Assembly (NCBI GenBank): GCA_030147925.1
Contig: JASBUK010000142.1
Location: 1-35,018, forward strand
Source: Trueperaceae bacterium
Lineage (GTDB): Bacteria > Deinococcota > Deinococci > Deinococcales > Trueperaceae
Length of the DNA stretch: 35,018 bases
Direction of reading: 5' to 3'
Below are positions 1 through 9,257 of the stretch, piece by piece (position 1 is the stretch's first letter; each line of letters begins with the position of its first letter). The position numbers and the translations under genes are program-made. A model generated the notes under the pieces. It worked only from the letters and a program-made list of their open reading frames with translations. It was not told the origin of the DNA and made no database searches.

Positions 1-2
1 TC

Positions 3-128
3 AAAGCTTTCCTCAAACAGCTTAGACCCTCACTTATTCCTGAGCTCATGCTCGCCTTCTCTGACGCTGTCCTTGCTGTTACCCCGCTTGATGTTCAGCA
101 GACCTTTCATCACTGTGGGTATATTTGA
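3..128 (+). pseudogene. IS630-family transposase, C-terminal end (cut by window edge)
   Basis: About 41 codons are open from the window edge to a TGA at 126. The translation starts KAFLKQLRPSL and ends in TFHHCGYI. IS630/Tc1-type DDE transposases typically end this way: a lysine- and leucine-rich helix after the catalytic glutamate region, then a terminal HCGY. Only the tail is visible, so the catalytic D, D and E residues and the element's left end cannot be checked. The right inverted repeat was not identified, but the arsB start lies only 36 bases downstream, so the insertion sequence must end very close to arsB. Whether the full gene is intact is unknown. Confidence 0.72.
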
Positions 129-164
129 TGCAAATGCTACTTGAATCAAACGGAGAAAAAAATT

Positions 165-1505
165 ATGTTGATTGCCCTGCTTATCTTTTTGTTTACCCTG
201 ATATTGGTTATTTGGCAACCTCGCGGCCTTGGTATTGGCTGGAGCGGGCTTATTGGTGCTGCAATAGCTTTGCTGACGGGTGTAGTGAGCCCCAGTGACA
301 TTCCAACGGTCTGGGACATTGTCTGGAATGCCACACTGGCTTTTGTTGCCGTAATTATTATCTCCTTACTTTTGGATGAAGCAGGCTTCTTTGAGTGGGC
401 GGCTCTGCATGTAGCTAAATGGGGACGTGGCAAGGGCAGGATGTTGTTTGTCCTTATTATTTTGCTGGGGGCCGCCGTCGCGGCACTTTTCGCCAATGAT
501 GGCGCAGCACTCATCTTGACGCCCATTGTGATAGAGATGCTTCTTGCCCTTGGTTTTGCCCCGGCGGTCAGTTTTGCTTTTGTCATGGCCACTGGCTTTG
601 TGGCTGATTCCACCAGTCTGCCCCTGGTGGTTTCTAATCTGGTAAATATTGTTACGGCTGACTTTTTTGACATCAGTTTTGCAGGCTACGCCCAGGTAAT
701 GGGGCTCGTTAATTTGGTGGCCTTGGCTGCTACGTTGTTGGTGCTTTATCTTTACTTCCGCAAGGCGATTCCGCACAAATACGAGCTTTCGGTTTTAAAA
801 ACACCGCGTGAAGCTATCAAAGATCAACTTACCTTCCGCTGGGGTTGGGTGGTTCTCGGCCTATTGCTGGTCGGTTATTTTTCTTCGGGACCGCTGGGTA
901 TTCCCGTCTCCGTCATAGCCGTTTTGGGAGCTTTGGTGCTTATGAGTATAGCGGGACGCTGGCCTCAATCAGGACGGCAAATGCACATTCGTGTTGTAAA
1001 TACTTCTGAAACCATCATTCCGATAGGACGTGTGCTACGGAGTGCGCCTTGGCAAATCGTCCTTTTTAGTTTGGGGATGTACCTGGTGGTCTATGGTTTA
1101 AGGAATGTAGGTCTAACCGATCTATTAGCCCAGGTTCTGGAGTTTTTTGCTCAGCAGGGCTTGGTCATTGGTACTGTTGCTACGGGGTTCGTTATTGCCA
1201 CACTGTCGGCTATTATGAATAACATGCCCACAGTCATGGTGGGAGCGCTGGCTATTGAGGCTGTTCAAGGGGTGAGCCCTCTTGCTCGTGAGGCCATGGT
1301 GTATGCCAACGTTATCGGTTCGGATTTGGGGCCTAAAATCACTCCCATTGGGAGCCTGGCGACCTTGCTTTGGTTACATGTCTTGGCCCGTAAGGGTATG
1401 CGCATTGGCTGGGGAACATATTTCCGTATAGGTATTGTGCTTACCCTGCCGATCTTGCTTATCACCTTGCTGGCACTCGCAGCTTGGCTGGTCGTTATTC
1501 GCTAG
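165..1505 (+). CDS. arsB: ArsB arsenite efflux permease
   Basis: This 446-residue protein matches the ArsB family along its full length. ArsB is an inner-membrane arsenite/antimonite extruder, driven by proton motive force alone or by the ArsA ATPase. It is very hydrophobic with about 12 membrane segments. Family-typical stretches are [14 protein letters not shown] near the N-terminus, [28 protein letters not shown] and [20 protein letters not shown] chose ATG 165 because GGAG lies at 151-154 and because E. coli ArsB begins at the same point; an in-frame TTG at 141 is also open. No arsR, arsA, arsC or acr3 gene is in view. The upstream side is an IS630 transposase tail, so the original promoter may have been displaced. 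The stop lies one base from the stop of the convergent polyferredoxin gene. Confidence 0.95.
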   Translation: MLIALLIFLFTLILVIWQPRGLGIGWSGLIGAAIALLTGVVSPSDIPTVWDIVWNATLAFVAVIIISLLLDEAGFFEWAALHVAKWGRGKGRMLFVLIILLGAAVAALFANDGAALILTPIVIEMLLALGFAPAVSFAFVMATGFVADSTSLPLVVSNLVNIVTADFFDISFAGYAQVMGLVNLVALAATLLVLYLYFRKAIPHKYELSVLKTPREAIKDQLTFRWGWVVLGLLLVGYFSSGPLGIPVSVIAVLGALVLMSIAGRWPQSGRQMHIRVVNTSETIIPIGRVLRSAPWQIVLFSLGMYLVVYGLRNVGLTDLLAQVLEFFAQQGLVIGTVATGFVIATLSAIMNNMPTVMVGALAIEAVQGVSPLAREAMVYANVIGSDLGPKITPIGSLATLLWLHVLARKGMRIGWGTYFRIGIVLTLPILLITLLALAAWLVVIR

Positions 1506-1506
1506 C

Positions 1507-2853
1507 TTAAGTGCCCTCACTCTCTTGCTTACCGGCCTCTTTCACTGTTATGCGACCTGATAAATCAGCAAACAAACCCATGGTGTCTTGCAAAGGTTTG
1601 GCGTTGCCGCCCGTTTCCCGGCAGGTGAAGCAGAGCGGTTTTTGTGGGTTTGTTGCTAAAGTTGCCATAAACCTGCCGCAGCCATCACAGCTTACCAGGC
1701 CCCCCTGGACAAGCTGTTGAGGCTCTGTCGCTGTAAGCGCTGTTACCGTGATCTGTGATGTGAAGCTTATTGCCTGTTCGGGGCAGGCTTTGGCGCAAAT
1801 ACCACAGTCGATACATTGCGATGCTCGAAAAGCGAGTGAAAAACCTTCCTCACTGCGATGAAATTGTAATGCCGCCCCGGGGCAAAACTTGACACATAGT
1901 TCGCAAGCAGAGCAACAATCAGCGTCAATCTTGAGCTGGGCAAAAGGGATAGAATCTGCCTCAATCTGCTGATCCGTAAAGCCATTTAGCTTTTTAAGTT
2001 GAACTAGCAAGCGTGTACGGGATTCTGATAGATGTTTCGGGAGCCGCTTATTGACGGTCAGCTCGAGCTTATTCTTGTCATCCTGGTTTGACGTTTTTAT
2101 ACTGAATTGCCGGCCCCGATGAGTCAAGGCACTGAAGAACTGTCGTCGTGAAATGCGAGGTTGATTACTGTAGATAAGTGCTTTCGTAGCAGGTCCTGGC
2201 GTCAAGTCCTGTGGCTGTAGGCGGTAGGTGGAAATGACGGGTTTGTGGCCAAGATTTTCGAGTAACTGGTTTACTGCTATAACCATTTTTACCAGGGTGG
2301 CTCGAGCTTTACTGATGGGACAGCTAATACAATGACTATCATCAAGCCAAATTTTCCGGCTGCCGCCGTTGCTGAGTTCTAACAGCGTAGTCAAAGATAT
2401 TGCAGCAAGGCAGCGATGATGCTGGATGACCCGTGTAACTGGGGCTCGAGCCTGACTTGGCTTGGTGTTTCGCTGGCAAACCAGGGCGATTGCGGTGTCG
2501 GGCAGTGTGGCCAGGGTATCGACTAAGGTTGCTTCTACAGTATTGGCTTGGCTGAAAACACCCGACGGACACTGATGCAAACAAACGCCGCAGTTGCTAC
2601 ACAGACTGCTATTTAGTTGTACGTAACCCTCGTAGACGACGATGGCATTGCTCGGGCAAGTTGTCACACATTGCTGGCAATTTGCGCTTTTGTAAGCCGC
2701 GTTTAAACAAAGCTTATCCTGCACTACTACGGGCGCAAGCTTTGTGTTGCTGCGAGGGGAGCGAGAAGAATTAGATCTATGACTTTTCATACTAAGAAAG
2801 GGGCGGTGTACCACAAATTGTGTATTGCAGTTTATGAACTGCGTAACAAGCAC
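1507..2853 (-). CDS. Polyferredoxin with four [4Fe-4S] motifs, last gene of the molybdoenzyme operon
   Basis: Four 4Fe-4S cysteine motifs are arranged in two pairs. Residues 49-66 and 85-95 (CSNCGVCLHQCP) form the first pair. Residues 314-324 (CSACELCVKFCP) and 347-357 (CIDCGICAKACP) form the second. Between them is a domain with VCQRN, RCLAAISL and DDSHCISCPISKA, a pattern seen in electron-transfer proteins beside molybdoenzymes. The C-terminus has a CDGC...CFTC zinc-ribbon-like pair. An internal ISRRQFFSAL sequence resembles a twin-arginine motif but has no hydrophobic stretch after it, so I do not call it a signal. It probably carries electrons to or from the reductase, or serves in its assembly. 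The start is uncertain: GTG 2853 or ATG 2790, neither with a good ribosome site. It lies about 107 bases after the A-subunit gene. Confidence 0.75.
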   Translation of the reverse strand: MLVTQFINCNTQFVVHRPFLSMKSHRSNSSRSPRSNTKLAPVVVQDKLCLNAAYKSANCQQCVTTCPSNAIVVYEGYVQLNSSLCSNCGVCLHQCPSGVFSQANTVEATLVDTLATLPDTAIALVCQRNTKPSQARAPVTRVIQHHRCLAAISLTTLLELSNGGSRKIWLDDSHCISCPISKARATLVKMVIAVNQLLENLGHKPVISTYRLQPQDLTPGPATKALIYSNQPRISRRQFFSALTHRGRQFSIKTSNQDDKNKLELTVNKRLPKHLSESRTRLLVQLKKLNGFTDQQIEADSIPFAQLKIDADCCSACELCVKFCPGAALQFHRSEEGFSLAFRASQCIDCGICAKACPEQAISFTSQITVTALTATEPQQLVQGGLVSCDGCGRFMATLATNPQKPLCFTCRETGGNAKPLQDTMGLFADLSGRITVKEAGKQESEGT

Positions 2854-2960
2854 TGTTTGATAGCTTCAACGCACACGATTTGGGACACCTTCAGAAAGGA
2901 GGTGACCAAGGCGCTTCATAAAACTGCCATTTCGCCCCTCGGTCAAAGAATCCTAAGCGT

Positions 2961-5900
2961 TTACGACACTTTTTCCAACCTCACCCGGGTGTCAAAAAAG
3001 CTGGCGCTGCCACCGATGGGATCAGTTAGGCAGACATTGCCCAAGGCCGGATCGAGACGCATGGCCGGGTTTGGACAAAGGCCGGTACCGCGCCGTTTAT
3101 CACCCTTTATCATCTGTCCGTCCACCTCTACGCTCCGAGAACCGTAGGCCCAGTGGCCATAATGCCAGGAAACAGCCACCACGCCTGGCCGGATGCCCTC
3201 AATGACTTTGACCTTGCCTTCTACCTCGTCCTGCTGGTTGTTGCCCAAGTCAATGATGCCGGTAGAACTGGCTGATACCAGACGTACGATGTCGCCCGTT
3301 CTAAAACCATGTTTGCGGGCGTCAACACTATTGATCAGCACTGGATTTTCTGGCAAGATACTTATCTGGCCCCAATACTGGCCGGGGGTACGGGAATGCC
3401 CACCGGTAATCTCCTTGTGGGTAATCAGTTGGAAGGGGAATTCGTTGGGATCATCCTCAACCGGCTTACCGGCGGCATCCAGTACCGGCTCTAAGTGAGG
3501 CAGCGGGTCGAAGTTTTGACCGGTTAAACTGTGCTTGGCTTGCCCTACGGGCTCGACATAGAAGAACAGTTGCCGGGCAATTGCACTTTTGATGTAGTCT
3601 CCGCTGTATGCCTGATCGAAGGTCTTGAAGCGACCTCCCCGATTGAGCATATAGACCAGTTGCCGCCACAGTTTCTCGTCGCTGCCGAGGGCTTCTTTCC
3701 ATTTACGCTCATCGTATACGGATGGGGGTAGATGGGCGTGAGCCTGCTGGAAGACAAGCATTTCTTCTTCGCTTGCCTCGGGAACGCCGTCCGAACCGTC
3801 ACTCTTATCACCGTAGGCGATGTTTGCACCTAGCCTGATGAAGTAATCTTCGGGGCGATCAAAATTACCATGATCGCCAAAGCCTCCTGGGCCAATGCCG
3901 GGCATGCCTAGCTGTTTGCCGACGGCAATCATAAATGCCTCAAGGCTGATGGGCATATCTTCGCCATCAACATTCACCACTTCCGTGAGTGGCGCGATGG
4001 TGGGTTGGCGGAAGGGGCTGTAACCAACAACGGGTTGTGGCACGGTGTGTGGCGTGCCCCAGCGCTCTAAGTAACTCAAGTCGGGGATGATGTAATCAGC
4101 GTACATGCTGGTCTCGCCAATGACCACATCGCAAGCCAGCAGCAGAGGAACTTTGTCATGGTCTAACAGCACCCGAATATTGTCTTGCCCGGCAGGGCTG
4201 GCCAAGGCGGGTGTGCCCATATGGATAAGCAGGGCCTTGATCGAGTAGGGATAGCCATCCTCCGCGCTTGGTATGACTTCCTGATAGACATTGCCGGTAA
4301 AGGGATACCAGGGCCGTTTGGCCGGATAACCATCCCGAGTAAAGAGCGTGCTGTCTTCGTACTTCACTTTTTCGCGTGTCAGTGGCGGTCCAAAAGCCTT
4401 TAATCCACCTGGGGCGTTTAACGTAACTTCCGGCGGGAAAGGGCCGCCTTTGTCGCCAAACTCATGCCAGTGGCCACCATCGGCACCGAGGCCACCCTTC
4501 CAGTCCATGTTGCCGATTAGCCAGCAGAGGCTTAGGGCGGCTTGTTGTGCATAGTAGCCGTCGGTGTGCTGAACCGGGCCGCGATAAGTATCGATGGCGG
4601 CCTTTTTGCCGTGACTGGTGAATTCATCTGCTAAGCGCGTGATTTGACGCAGGGAAACCCCTGAGCGCTCGACGTATTCATCAAGCGTTTTTTCCATCAC
4701 CCTGGCTTTGTAAAGCGAGAACACGGTCTTTACGGAAATACCGGCAAGATCGCCTTCCCATTCAAGCAAGCCGTGATCGGCGTTGCCGGCTGCTTGAGGA
4801 CCACTAGAAGTCATCACCACGTAATCGGTATTTTCCAGGCTAAAGTCTGGAATACCGAAATCTTCGGCAGGATGCGGCGGATGGGCTATTTCGGACGCTG
4901 GGATTTCTACGGGCGGAGCCGGCTGTACACCCAGCGAAGCTATGTCCGCCACGCGCAGGAACTTGCCATTGTCCTGACGCACCAAGAAGCTGGCATCGGT
5001 CCAACTTTTTTCGCCGTCATTCTCGGCGGCCAGCTTGTTGGGATTACCAAGAAAAGTCTTATCATGACGGTCGTTCTCAATGATCCAGCGTGCCATTGCC
5101 ATGGCCAGGGCCATATCTCCCCCAGGCCTTACGGGTACCCAGAGGTCAGCTTTGGCTGCGGTTTTGCTGAGACGCGGGTCGATGACCGCTTGCCGAAGAT
5201 TACCTTGCGTCATGCCGTCGGTAACGAGTTGTGTGATAGCCGTCGAGCCGAAATTAGCCTCAAAAGCACCGGTTCCCCAGTGAATGACGAACTCGGCGTT
5301 TAGGTAATCTGGTTTGAGGTGAGTCTTTTTGCCGCTGGTCATCTGCTGGGTGGCGATGTGGTGGCTCTGCTCGCAGATGGTAGTGTGCTCGAAGAAGTTG
5401 ATCGAGCCAAAACCATCTTTGGTCCAGCGTTTGCCAAGCTCCTTGCGTCCGTGCTGAATGCGGCCTGCCTGGAAGACAAACTGATTGTTCTTTGGCCCTA
5501 AATCCGGGTGATCAGGGTCAATGAGCATGTCTAAATGATCAGCATGTTTGGCCTTGAATGCGCTCAGGGACATGTCTCCCTTGGCGACAGCCTTGGCGTC
5601 ATCGGCCAGCAGCTTTGATAAAGCCGAATCCCGAAGAACGAAAATGTCTTGTAGGCCGGGAGTGCTGGTCCCGTCGGGAAAGTTAGCACCATTGACTATC
5701 TCGTCAATAGCCTGATTGAAGTCAAGGCTCCGCCACTTATTCTCGCCGCGCTTGCCGTCCCGTTTTAGAACACGCCGGATACGGTAGGGGTCATAAGCAA
5801 TCTGAATGCCGGCCTGGCCCTTCGGGCAAATCTTGCCGTCAACGTTGGCGGCATCGCTAAGTGACGTGTCGTAAGGCAGATTAGGGAGATTATTAACCGC

Positions 5901-6284
5901 CGCAAAGGGGTTGCCGTCAATCTTGACTGCAATACCCTCGAACAGTTTGACCTTAATTAGGCACTTTACGTGACAGTTAAGACAGACGCTATGCAGGATG
6001 TTTTCGGGTTTATTGAGCGGATATTCGACAAATTCACCGCTTTGCAAGCCGCCATCGGTGATGTCGCCCACTCTGGCCATTGCTAGTGGTAACTGGGTGC
6101 TTAAGAGCGCGGTTCCGCCTACGAAAGCCGAGGTCTTAATAAAGTCACGTCGGCTCAGCTCGGAATTAAAGATGCCCTTTTCAACGCACGGAGATGGCCG
6201 CTCATCATGACTAGATGATTTGGCTGGCGACTCGGAGTGCTCGAGCCCCGACTTATCCGGGCCCTTGAATTTGAATTCTTTCAT
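2961..6284 (-). CDS. Molybdopterin oxidoreductase catalytic subunit (TtrA/SrdA/ArrA-like), Tat-exported
   Basis: This 1107-residue protein belongs to the DMSO-reductase superfamily and is the catalytic subunit of a three-part periplasmic reductase. Residues 43-70 form a twin-arginine signal (LSRRDFIKTSAF, then a hydrophobic stretch and AMA) after a 42-residue polar extension. The [4Fe-4S] site is C101-x2-C104-x3-C108 and C153 in CPKG. C304 in TTICEQSHH is a candidate molybdenum ligand. DPRLSKTAAKADLWVPVRPG is the usual pterin-binding segment, and the C-terminus ends in a molydopterin-binding domain (GGHSRTPGQYWG). The B-C-A order and the length fit tetrathionate, selenate or large archaeal-type arsenate reductases. 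The substrate is not resolved. The start has a perfect AAGGAGGTGATC site that lies inside the end of the NrfD gene. Confidence 0.85.
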   Translation of the reverse strand: MKEFKFKGPDKSGLEHSESPAKSSSHDERPSPCVEKGIFNSELSRRDFIKTSAFVGGTALLSTQLPLAMARVGDITDGGLQSGEFVEYPLNKPENILHSVCLNCHVKCLIKVKLFEGIAVKIDGNPFAAVNNLPNLPYDTSLSDAANVDGKICPKGQAGIQIAYDPYRIRRVLKRDGKRGENKWRSLDFNQAIDEIVNGANFPDGTSTPGLQDIFVLRDSALSKLLADDAKAVAKGDMSLSAFKAKHADHLDMLIDPDHPDLGPKNNQFVFQAGRIQHGRKELGKRWTKDGFGSINFFEHTTICEQSHHIATQQMTSGKKTHLKPDYLNAEFVIHWGTGAFEANFGSTAITQLVTDGMTQGNLRQAVIDPRLSKTAAKADLWVPVRPGGDMALAMAMARWIIENDRHDKTFLGNPNKLAAENDGEKSWTDASFLVRQDNGKFLRVADIASLGVQPAPPVEIPASEIAHPPHPAEDFGIPDFSLENTDYVVMTSSGPQAAGNADHGLLEWEGDLAGISVKTVFSLYKARVMEKTLDEYVERSGVSLRQITRLADEFTSHGKKAAIDTYRGPVQHTDGYYAQQAALSLCWLIGNMDWKGGLGADGGHWHEFGDKGGPFPPEVTLNAPGGLKAFGPPLTREKVKYEDSTLFTRDGYPAKRPWYPFTGNVYQEVIPSAEDGYPYSIKALLIHMGTPALASPAGQDNIRVLLDHDKVPLLLACDVVIGETSMYADYIIPDLSYLERWGTPHTVPQPVVGYSPFRQPTIAPLTEVVNVDGEDMPISLEAFMIAVGKQLGMPGIGPGGFGDHGNFDRPEDYFIRLGANIAYGDKSDGSDGVPEASEEEMLVFQQAHAHLPPSVYDERKWKEALGSDEKLWRQLVYMLNRGGRFKTFDQAYSGDYIKSAIARQLFFYVEPVGQAKHSLTGQNFDPLPHLEPVLDAAGKPVEDDPNEFPFQLITHKEITGGHSRTPGQYWGQISILPENPVLINSVDARKHGFRTGDIVRLVSASSTGIIDLGNNQQDEVEGKVKVIEGIRPGVVAVSWHYGHWAYGSRSVEVDGQMIKGDKRRGTGLCPNPAMRLDPALGNVCLTDPIGGSASFFDTRVRLEKVS

Positions 6285-6285
6285 G

Positions 6286-7521
6286 CTAGATCACCTCCTT
6301 TTGACCACGCACAACGGGTAGCAAGTTATAGCCAATGAGGAATAACAAACCTGCTAGCGAAACGACCCAGACGAAGAAAAGCCACTCCATCGTGCTTGGG
6401 AAATAGTCGAAGTTTAGACCAGGGCCGGTAAAAGCCTCTCGTAAGCCCTCCAATTCGCTCACTGCCAGCCCGGGAACGACGATATTGAGACGCACTGAGA
6501 TAAAGGTGATGGCGATAAGGGCACTGGCGGTGGCGATGGCCCCAACAGAACGCCCTCGAAAGGTCAGCAAAATGAGCGGTACGACCACCCCCAAGCCCAG
6601 GTGAATTATCCAGAAAACCCACCAGAAGTTGCCAAACAACACCAGGCGTAAGCTCGCGGCCTCAGCCGGGATTGAAGAATATAAACCAATGGAATACTCT
6701 GCCCACTCCAGCAACACGTCAAAGGCCAGCAGACCCAGCACAATCTGCCCCATGAAGATAAGCAAGTCCTTACGCTCTTTGGCGTTATTATTAGGTCCCC
6801 AGAAGGCAGTGATAAAAGTAAGCAAGGCCCCACCAGATGCCAAAGCACCGATAAGGAAGGTGATGGGTGTAAGCCCACTGTTCCAGTAGGGTCTGGCACC
6901 GACTACGCCAAAGAGCGCACCGACACCACCGTGGAAGGCCACCGCCAGGGGCACGCCAATGGTTCCCAGGATTCGCAAAACTCTATGGTCCTGCGCTACT
7001 GCCTGCTCGGAAATATCCTTACGTCCAAAACTAAGGAAGCGACAGAGCGCACCCTTGAAGCCGGGTTCATTGCCACAGACAGCCAGGTCGCGCCGCATGG
7101 CAAACCACAGCTCGAGCACCAGCAACACAAAGTAAGACGAGTAGAGCCAGGCCATCCAACCCATCATTGAGCGGAAGTTAGTGCGGGCTATTAAGCGCCA
7201 GGCTCGCAGCGGTTGGCCCAAGTCCAACCAGATGAGGAACATGGCGGCTATCAGGGTTATCAGCGCGGTAAACAGTGACAGTTTGCCAATTTTTTCAAGA
7301 CGTTTGACACGAAAGACATAAACTAAAGTTGAAAGCAAGAAGGCACCGGCTGACAGACCGATGAAATAAATATAACCGGCTACCCACAGACCCCAAGGGA
7401 CGTAGGAACCGTAGTTGGCGGCTTCGTGGCCGACCGTCAAGAACTGGTACAGGCCCACCAAGCCAACTAAAAAGCCAATGATGGCAATGATCCAGGCAAT
7501 TCGCTGCATAGTTTTGCCCAT
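6286..7521 (-). CDS. NrfD/PsrC/TtrC-like membrane anchor and quinol dehydrogenase subunit
   Basis: This 411-residue polytopic protein has about ten predicted membrane helices and belongs to the NrfD/PsrC family. Such subunits oxidise quinol in the membrane and pass electrons to a four-cluster Fe-S subunit. Recognisable family features are the N-terminal helix followed by YGSYVPWGLWVAGYIYFIGLSAGAF, the LDLGQPLRAWRL loop, and GWMAWLYSSYFVLLVLEL. It lies between the B gene upstream and the A gene downstream. The A gene's ribosome site is embedded in its final codons, which implies tight translational coupling. Its own start ATG has AAGGAGG about ten bases upstream; a second ATG is four codons on. 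There are no heme-ligand signatures, as expected for this family. Confidence 0.88.
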   Translation of the reverse strand: MGKTMQRIAWIIAIIGFLVGLVGLYQFLTVGHEAANYGSYVPWGLWVAGYIYFIGLSAGAFLLSTLVYVFRVKRLEKIGKLSLFTALITLIAAMFLIWLDLGQPLRAWRLIARTNFRSMMGWMAWLYSSYFVLLVLELWFAMRRDLAVCGNEPGFKGALCRFLSFGRKDISEQAVAQDHRVLRILGTIGVPLAVAFHGGVGALFGVVGARPYWNSGLTPITFLIGALASGGALLTFITAFWGPNNNAKERKDLLIFMGQIVLGLLAFDVLLEWAEYSIGLYSSIPAEAASLRLVLFGNFWWVFWIIHLGLGVVVPLILLTFRGRSVGAIATASALIAITFISVRLNIVVPGLAVSELEGLREAFTGPGLNFDYFPSTMEWLFFVWVVSLAGLLFLIGYNLLPVVRGQKEVI

Positions 7522-7539
7522 TGCATACCTCCTTAAGCG

Positions 7540-8268
7540 TTAAACCAGGTAGTAGACCTTAGGCTCTGTGCCCATTTCTTCTTTTAAGCGAATAGCGTTT
7601 GTCTGCGGGATAAGTTCTGAGACTAAGCTATCGGGATCGTTGGCATCGCCAAAATAATTGGCCATGCCGATACAGGTGGTCACACAAGCGGGCAGTTCGC
7701 CTTGCTCGAGCCGGTGCAAGCAAAAGTGGCATTTGCGCACATTGCCGATTGGCGAGCCGTCGTCGCGCGGCCAGGCCTTGCCGTACTCGAAACTGGCCGT
7801 CATTTCGTATTCGAACTGCTCCGGCGTGTCGTCATCATAGTTGCGTCCCGTATCAAAGGTGCGGGCGCTATAGGGGCAGGCGGCAATACAGTAACGGCAA
7901 CCGATACACTGCTCGTAGTCGATTTCGACAATGCCATCCGCCCGTTTCCAGGTGGCATTCACCGGGCAGACAGGTACACAGGGTGGATTATCACACTGCA
8001 TACAGGGTCTTGGGATGAAGCGCCGGGTCACGTTTGGATATGTCCCGATTTCTTCTTCAAGCACAGGCCGATAGACAACGCCGGGGGGCAGCTTGTTTTC
8101 GGCTATACACGAAACTGTGCAGGCGCTGCAACCGACGCACTTGCGCAAGTCGATCACCATCACCCAATGCCGCTCACTTACTGGCTTTTTTAGCGCCCGT
8201 TTGATGTCTTCTTGCATTCGTAAGATGACATTTTCTTGCTTTAATGCCTCTAATAATACTTCGGGCAT
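7540..8268 (-). CDS. Four-cluster [4Fe-4S] electron-transfer subunit (TtrB/PsrB/DmsB-like)
   Basis: This 242-residue protein has sixteen cysteines in four complete motifs: C44/47/50/54, C89/92/97/101, C121/124/127/131 and C180/183/195/199. It passes electrons from the NrfD-type subunit to the molybdopterin subunit. It has no Tat or Sec signal, so it would be exported as a passenger with the Tat-signalled A subunit, as is known for this family. It is the first gene of the B-C-A-ferredoxin operon, and its start has GGGAGGTGA at good spacing. The 308 bases upstream hold the terminator of the preceding regulator gene and an imperfect tandem repeat. They are the likely site of promoter and activator binding for the whole reductase operon. 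Confidence 0.9.
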   Translation of the reverse strand: MPEVLLEALKQENVILRMQEDIKRALKKPVSERHWVMVIDLRKCVGCSACTVSCIAENKLPPGVVYRPVLEEEIGTYPNVTRRFIPRPCMQCDNPPCVPVCPVNATWKRADGIVEIDYEQCIGCRYCIAACPYSARTFDTGRNYDDDTPEQFEYEMTASFEYGKAWPRDDGSPIGNVRKCHFCLHRLEQGELPACVTTCIGMANYFGDANDPDSLVSELIPQTNAIRLKEEMGTEPKVYYLV

Positions 8269-8477
8269 CCTTTCACCTCCCTTAATGGATTCCTAAACAG
8301 TTAGAGGACAATGACCTTTAGCCATCATCCCCTTTGCAACTACGGCAGGTGACAGCGTTTCCACCGGCACCCTAGCGGCCTGACTACCTTGGGCTGATGC
8401 CCGTAGGTGATTAGGCTCGGGGTCTGTACAATATCCACAAACATCGTAGCGCACAGAAAGTATGTCTGGTAGAGGGA

Positions 8478-8530
8478 AAAGCTTGATTAAATGTCGGGGA
8501 AAGCTTGACGAATTAATAAAAAATGTCGGG
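8478..8530. repeat. Imperfect tandem repeat upstream of the reductase operon
   Basis: Two copies share AAAGCTTGA followed by an AT-rich spacer and ATGTCGGG. The first spacer is 4 bases (TTAA) and the second 14 bases. The inverted copy CCCGACAT at 8537-8544 completes the downstream terminator hairpin. The duplicate could be a leftover of terminator duplication or a pair of regulator half-sites. Confidence 0.5.
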
Positions 8531-8544
8531 AGATTCCCCGACAT
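8518..8544 (-). terminator. Rho-independent terminator of the tatA-sensor-kinase-regulator operon
   Basis: Read on the minus strand, ATGTCGGG and CCCGACAT form an eight-pair stem with a six-base loop, followed directly by a run of six T. It lies 33 bases past the stop of the response regulator gene. It separates the regulatory operon from the reductase operon, so the two are probably transcribed separately. Confidence 0.8.
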
Positions 8545-8576
8545 GGCTTGCTGCGTTGAAGCAAAAATACCTTTAT

Positions 8577-9257
8577 CTATTCTAAATCTTCTTGTAAGAT
8601 GCCCAAGTCCAGAGCAAAACGCACTAAAGTAGCGCGGCTGCGTAGTTCTAACTTCTGCATAAGACGCGTTTTGTAGGTTTCCACGGTCTTGACGCTGAGA
8701 TGCAATGACTTGGCGATTTCGCCATTGCGGTACCCCAGCGCCACCAGCTTTAGAACCTGCGTTTCACGTTCGCTTAAGGACTGGTAGAGTAGCTGTTTAT
8801 CGTCTTTGACCAGTGACTGGTTTTGTCCTTGGTTAAGCGCGTGCTCGAGCAGCACCTTGGTGTGATTTGCCTGGAGGTATGTGCCTCCCTGGTTGACCGC
8901 GCGAATGGCCGAGAGTAGTTCTTCGCTGGCTGATTGCTTAAGAACATAGCCTGAGCCGCCGGAAGTCAGGACCTGGCGGAGATAACCCTCATCATCATGC
9001 ATGGTAAGAATCAGGACGTGACTTTCAGGGACCCGCTGACGCAAGTCTTTAAGCGCCTCTAAACCATTGCAGTTTGGCATATTGATGTCCAGCAAAATCA
9101 CGTCAGGTTGGGTTTCGGATGCTAAGTTTACACATTCCAGACCATCGGCGGCCTCGCCGACTACGGCTATATCAGATTCCGCCTCCAGCAGCACTTTTAA
9201 CCCTGCGCGCAATACGGCATGATCGTCGGCTAACAAAACCCTTATGGTACGACTCAC
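8577..9257 (-). CDS. NarL/FixJ-family response regulator
   Basis: This 226-residue protein has an N-terminal receiver domain and a C-terminal LuxR-type helix-turn-helix. The receiver has acidic D11/D12, phospho-acceptor D57 in [10 protein letters not shown]85 and K107. The output domain covers about residues 155-220 ([25 protein letters not shown]), with [16 protein letters not shown] as the recognition region. The start overlaps the kinase stop by four bases (ATGA), so the two are translationally coupled and surely a cognate pair. Its likely target is the reductase operon immediately downstream, by analogy with TtrR and ArxR systems. It has its own terminator. Confidence 0.93.
   Translation of the reverse strand: MSRTIRVLLADDHAVLRAGLKVLLEAESDIAVVGEAADGLECVNLASETQPDVILLDINMPNCNGLEALKDLRQRVPESHVLILTMHDDEGYLRQVLTSGGSGYVLKQSASEELLSAIRAVNQGGTYLQANHTKVLLEHALNQGQNQSLVKDDKQLLYQSLSERETQVLKLVALGYRNGEIAKSLHLSVKTVETYKTRLMQKLELRSRATLVRFALDLGILQEDLE

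Larger units (their letters stand above)
8269..8576. promoter_or_regulatory. Intergenic control region between the regulator gene and the reductase operon
   Basis: No gene is supported in these 308 bases. The half near 8577 holds the regulator's terminator and an imperfect tandem repeat: AAAGCTTGA...ATGTCGGG occurs at 8478-8498 and again at 8500-8530. The half near 8268 must hold the promoter and leader of the reductase operon, read on the minus strand, but I could not fix a convincing -35/-10 pair. A NarL-type regulator encoded next door is a candidate to bind here; this is inference. An open frame at 8293-8544 on the minus strand lacks a recognisable family and spans the terminator, so I do not count it as a gene. 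Confidence 0.45.

Noticed and set aside
146-776. Long open frames opposite arsB on the minus strand
   Set aside because: They are shadows of a strongly hydrophobic gene and encode basic, low-complexity sequence with no family resemblance.
8293-8544. An 83-codon minus-strand frame before the reductase operon
   Set aside because: It runs through the regulator's terminator hairpin, has no ribosome site and no recognisable domain.
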